A DNA stretch of 64,000 nucleotides from Pontederia crassipes (lineage: Eukaryota; Streptophyta; Magnoliopsida; Commelinales; Pontederiaceae). Below, one piece after another: positions 63,207 through 64,000 of this stretch. Within the stretch, counting starts at the first letter, position 1. Each line of letters opens with the position of its first letter. Under the pieces are notes generated by a model. The model was not told the origin of the DNA. It searched no databases and saw only the letters and a program-made list of their open reading frames with translations. Location: positions 60,089,947 through 60,153,946 of the forward strand of contig CM060191.1 in NCBI GenBank assembly GCA_030549335.1. Direction: 5' to 3'. The translations under genes were made by a program, and so were the position numbers.

Positions 63207-63760
63207 TCATAGTGGAGTTGGTTAAGGACGTGTGATAAATACATTAAAGTTTAAATTCTTTTAAAATAATATATATATATGATTTATTTGCATATCACTT
63301 TTAAGAGAGATGCTGAGTACATCTAACTAACCAACGATTCCTATAAATGCTCAGTGCATCGTAGATCACTTTCAAAAAGGATTCGGATAAATAATATATT
63401 TAAATAATGAAATTTCGTCATTTGTCATCTGAATTAGTAATCAGATCAACGATTCAAATGCGCTAAACATCTCTCCAACATTTTCACATATTCTCATATT
63501 CATAGTGGAGTTGGTTAAGGACGTATGATAAATACACTAAAGTTTAAATTCTTTTAAAATTATATATATAATTCACCTTAAAACATCATCAAAAAAGATG
63601 TTGAGCGCATTTAAATAATTGATACACTGATCGATAATTTAGATAAATAATATATTTAAAATAATGAGATTTAGTCATATGTGAGTTGAATTGTTGATTA
63701 GTGAATCAATGATTTAAAAGCGTTTAACATCCCTAAAGAGCAAAATGTGCTCTTGAGATG
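63207..63760. repeat. Diverged tandem repeat, period about 293 bp
   Basis: TCATAGTGGAGTTGGTTAAG begins at 63207 and at 63500. Both copies continue through GACGT(G/A)TGATAAATACA, AAAGTTTAAATTCTTTTAAA and later GATAAATAATATATTTAAA. The second half is more diverged. Confidence 0.7.
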
Positions 63761-64000
63761 AATTATATATATATATATTATCTAATAATTTTAATGGATT
63801 TTATATTAAAAAAATTTCAATATCTTCAGTTGAAAAAATAATTAAGAATAAATGTTGTAAGATAAAACTTATCTTTAAATAAAATATAGAGCTCATCTTT
63901 TAAAGTTCTTTTAAACACAAAAACTTATTTTTCCTCCTTAAAGTCGCCTAATCCTGTTCTTTATATATCTTATAGAAAGAAAATAAAGAGTATATAAGGT

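Overview
This is nuclear DNA from a flowering plant. The evidence is spliced genes with GT-AG introns, plant-type Ty1/copia and Ty3/gypsy retrotransposons primed by tRNA-like sites, CACTA transposons, a probable Helitron, and AT-rich spacer. GC-rich first exons next to AT-rich spacer lean towards a monocot, but that is inference and I cannot name the species. Most of the 64 kb is transposon debris. Only three host genes look substantially complete.

Layout. Bases 1-13,000 hold a nested Ty3/gypsy complex. An old minus-strand, apparently non-autonomous element has LTRs at 1315-2902 and 6647-7551 plus 12699-12988. Its 5' LTR is interrupted by a near-identical copy of its own internal region and by a plus-strand gypsy fragment with gag and protease remnants and a 3' LTR. 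Bases 13,000-17,200 are spacer with a broken methyltransferase fragment. Bases 17,212-23,930 look like a Helitron containing a 1.7-kb non-autonomous CACTA element (18272-19958, TAT target duplication). A 4,994-bp copia element with 257-bp LTRs lies at 25217-30210.

The gene island is 32.5-36.2 kb. It has a plus-strand F-box/LRR gene with one in-frame TAG. Facing it tail to tail is a minus-strand two-exon gene for an unrecognised protein: a Cys4 zinc-ribbon-like N-terminus followed by about twelve 16-residue repeats, which predict a beta-solenoid. The first exon and presumed promoter of that gene are tandemly duplicated (203 bp), and a long (GT)n(GA)n tract lies directly upstream.

Bases 37,322-47,180 are a 9.86-kb CACTA (En/Spm) element with perfect 28-bp terminal inverted repeats and an ATT target duplication. 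It carries decayed tnpD-like and tnpA-like genes on the minus strand. A second, minus-strand copia element (47834-52235) follows, with 190-bp LTRs that have unusual TA...GT ends, and then an orphan CACTA end at 53065. Bases 57-59 kb hold a gypsy gag remnant. The third host gene, a four-exon ENTH-domain (epsin-like) gene, lies on the minus strand at 60042-61652. The remainder is AT-rich spacer with simple repeats.

The three host genes show no obvious functional link. The most notable candidates are the solenoid protein with its duplicated first exon, and the structural oddities of the transposons. All identities and counts were read by eye, without alignment software.
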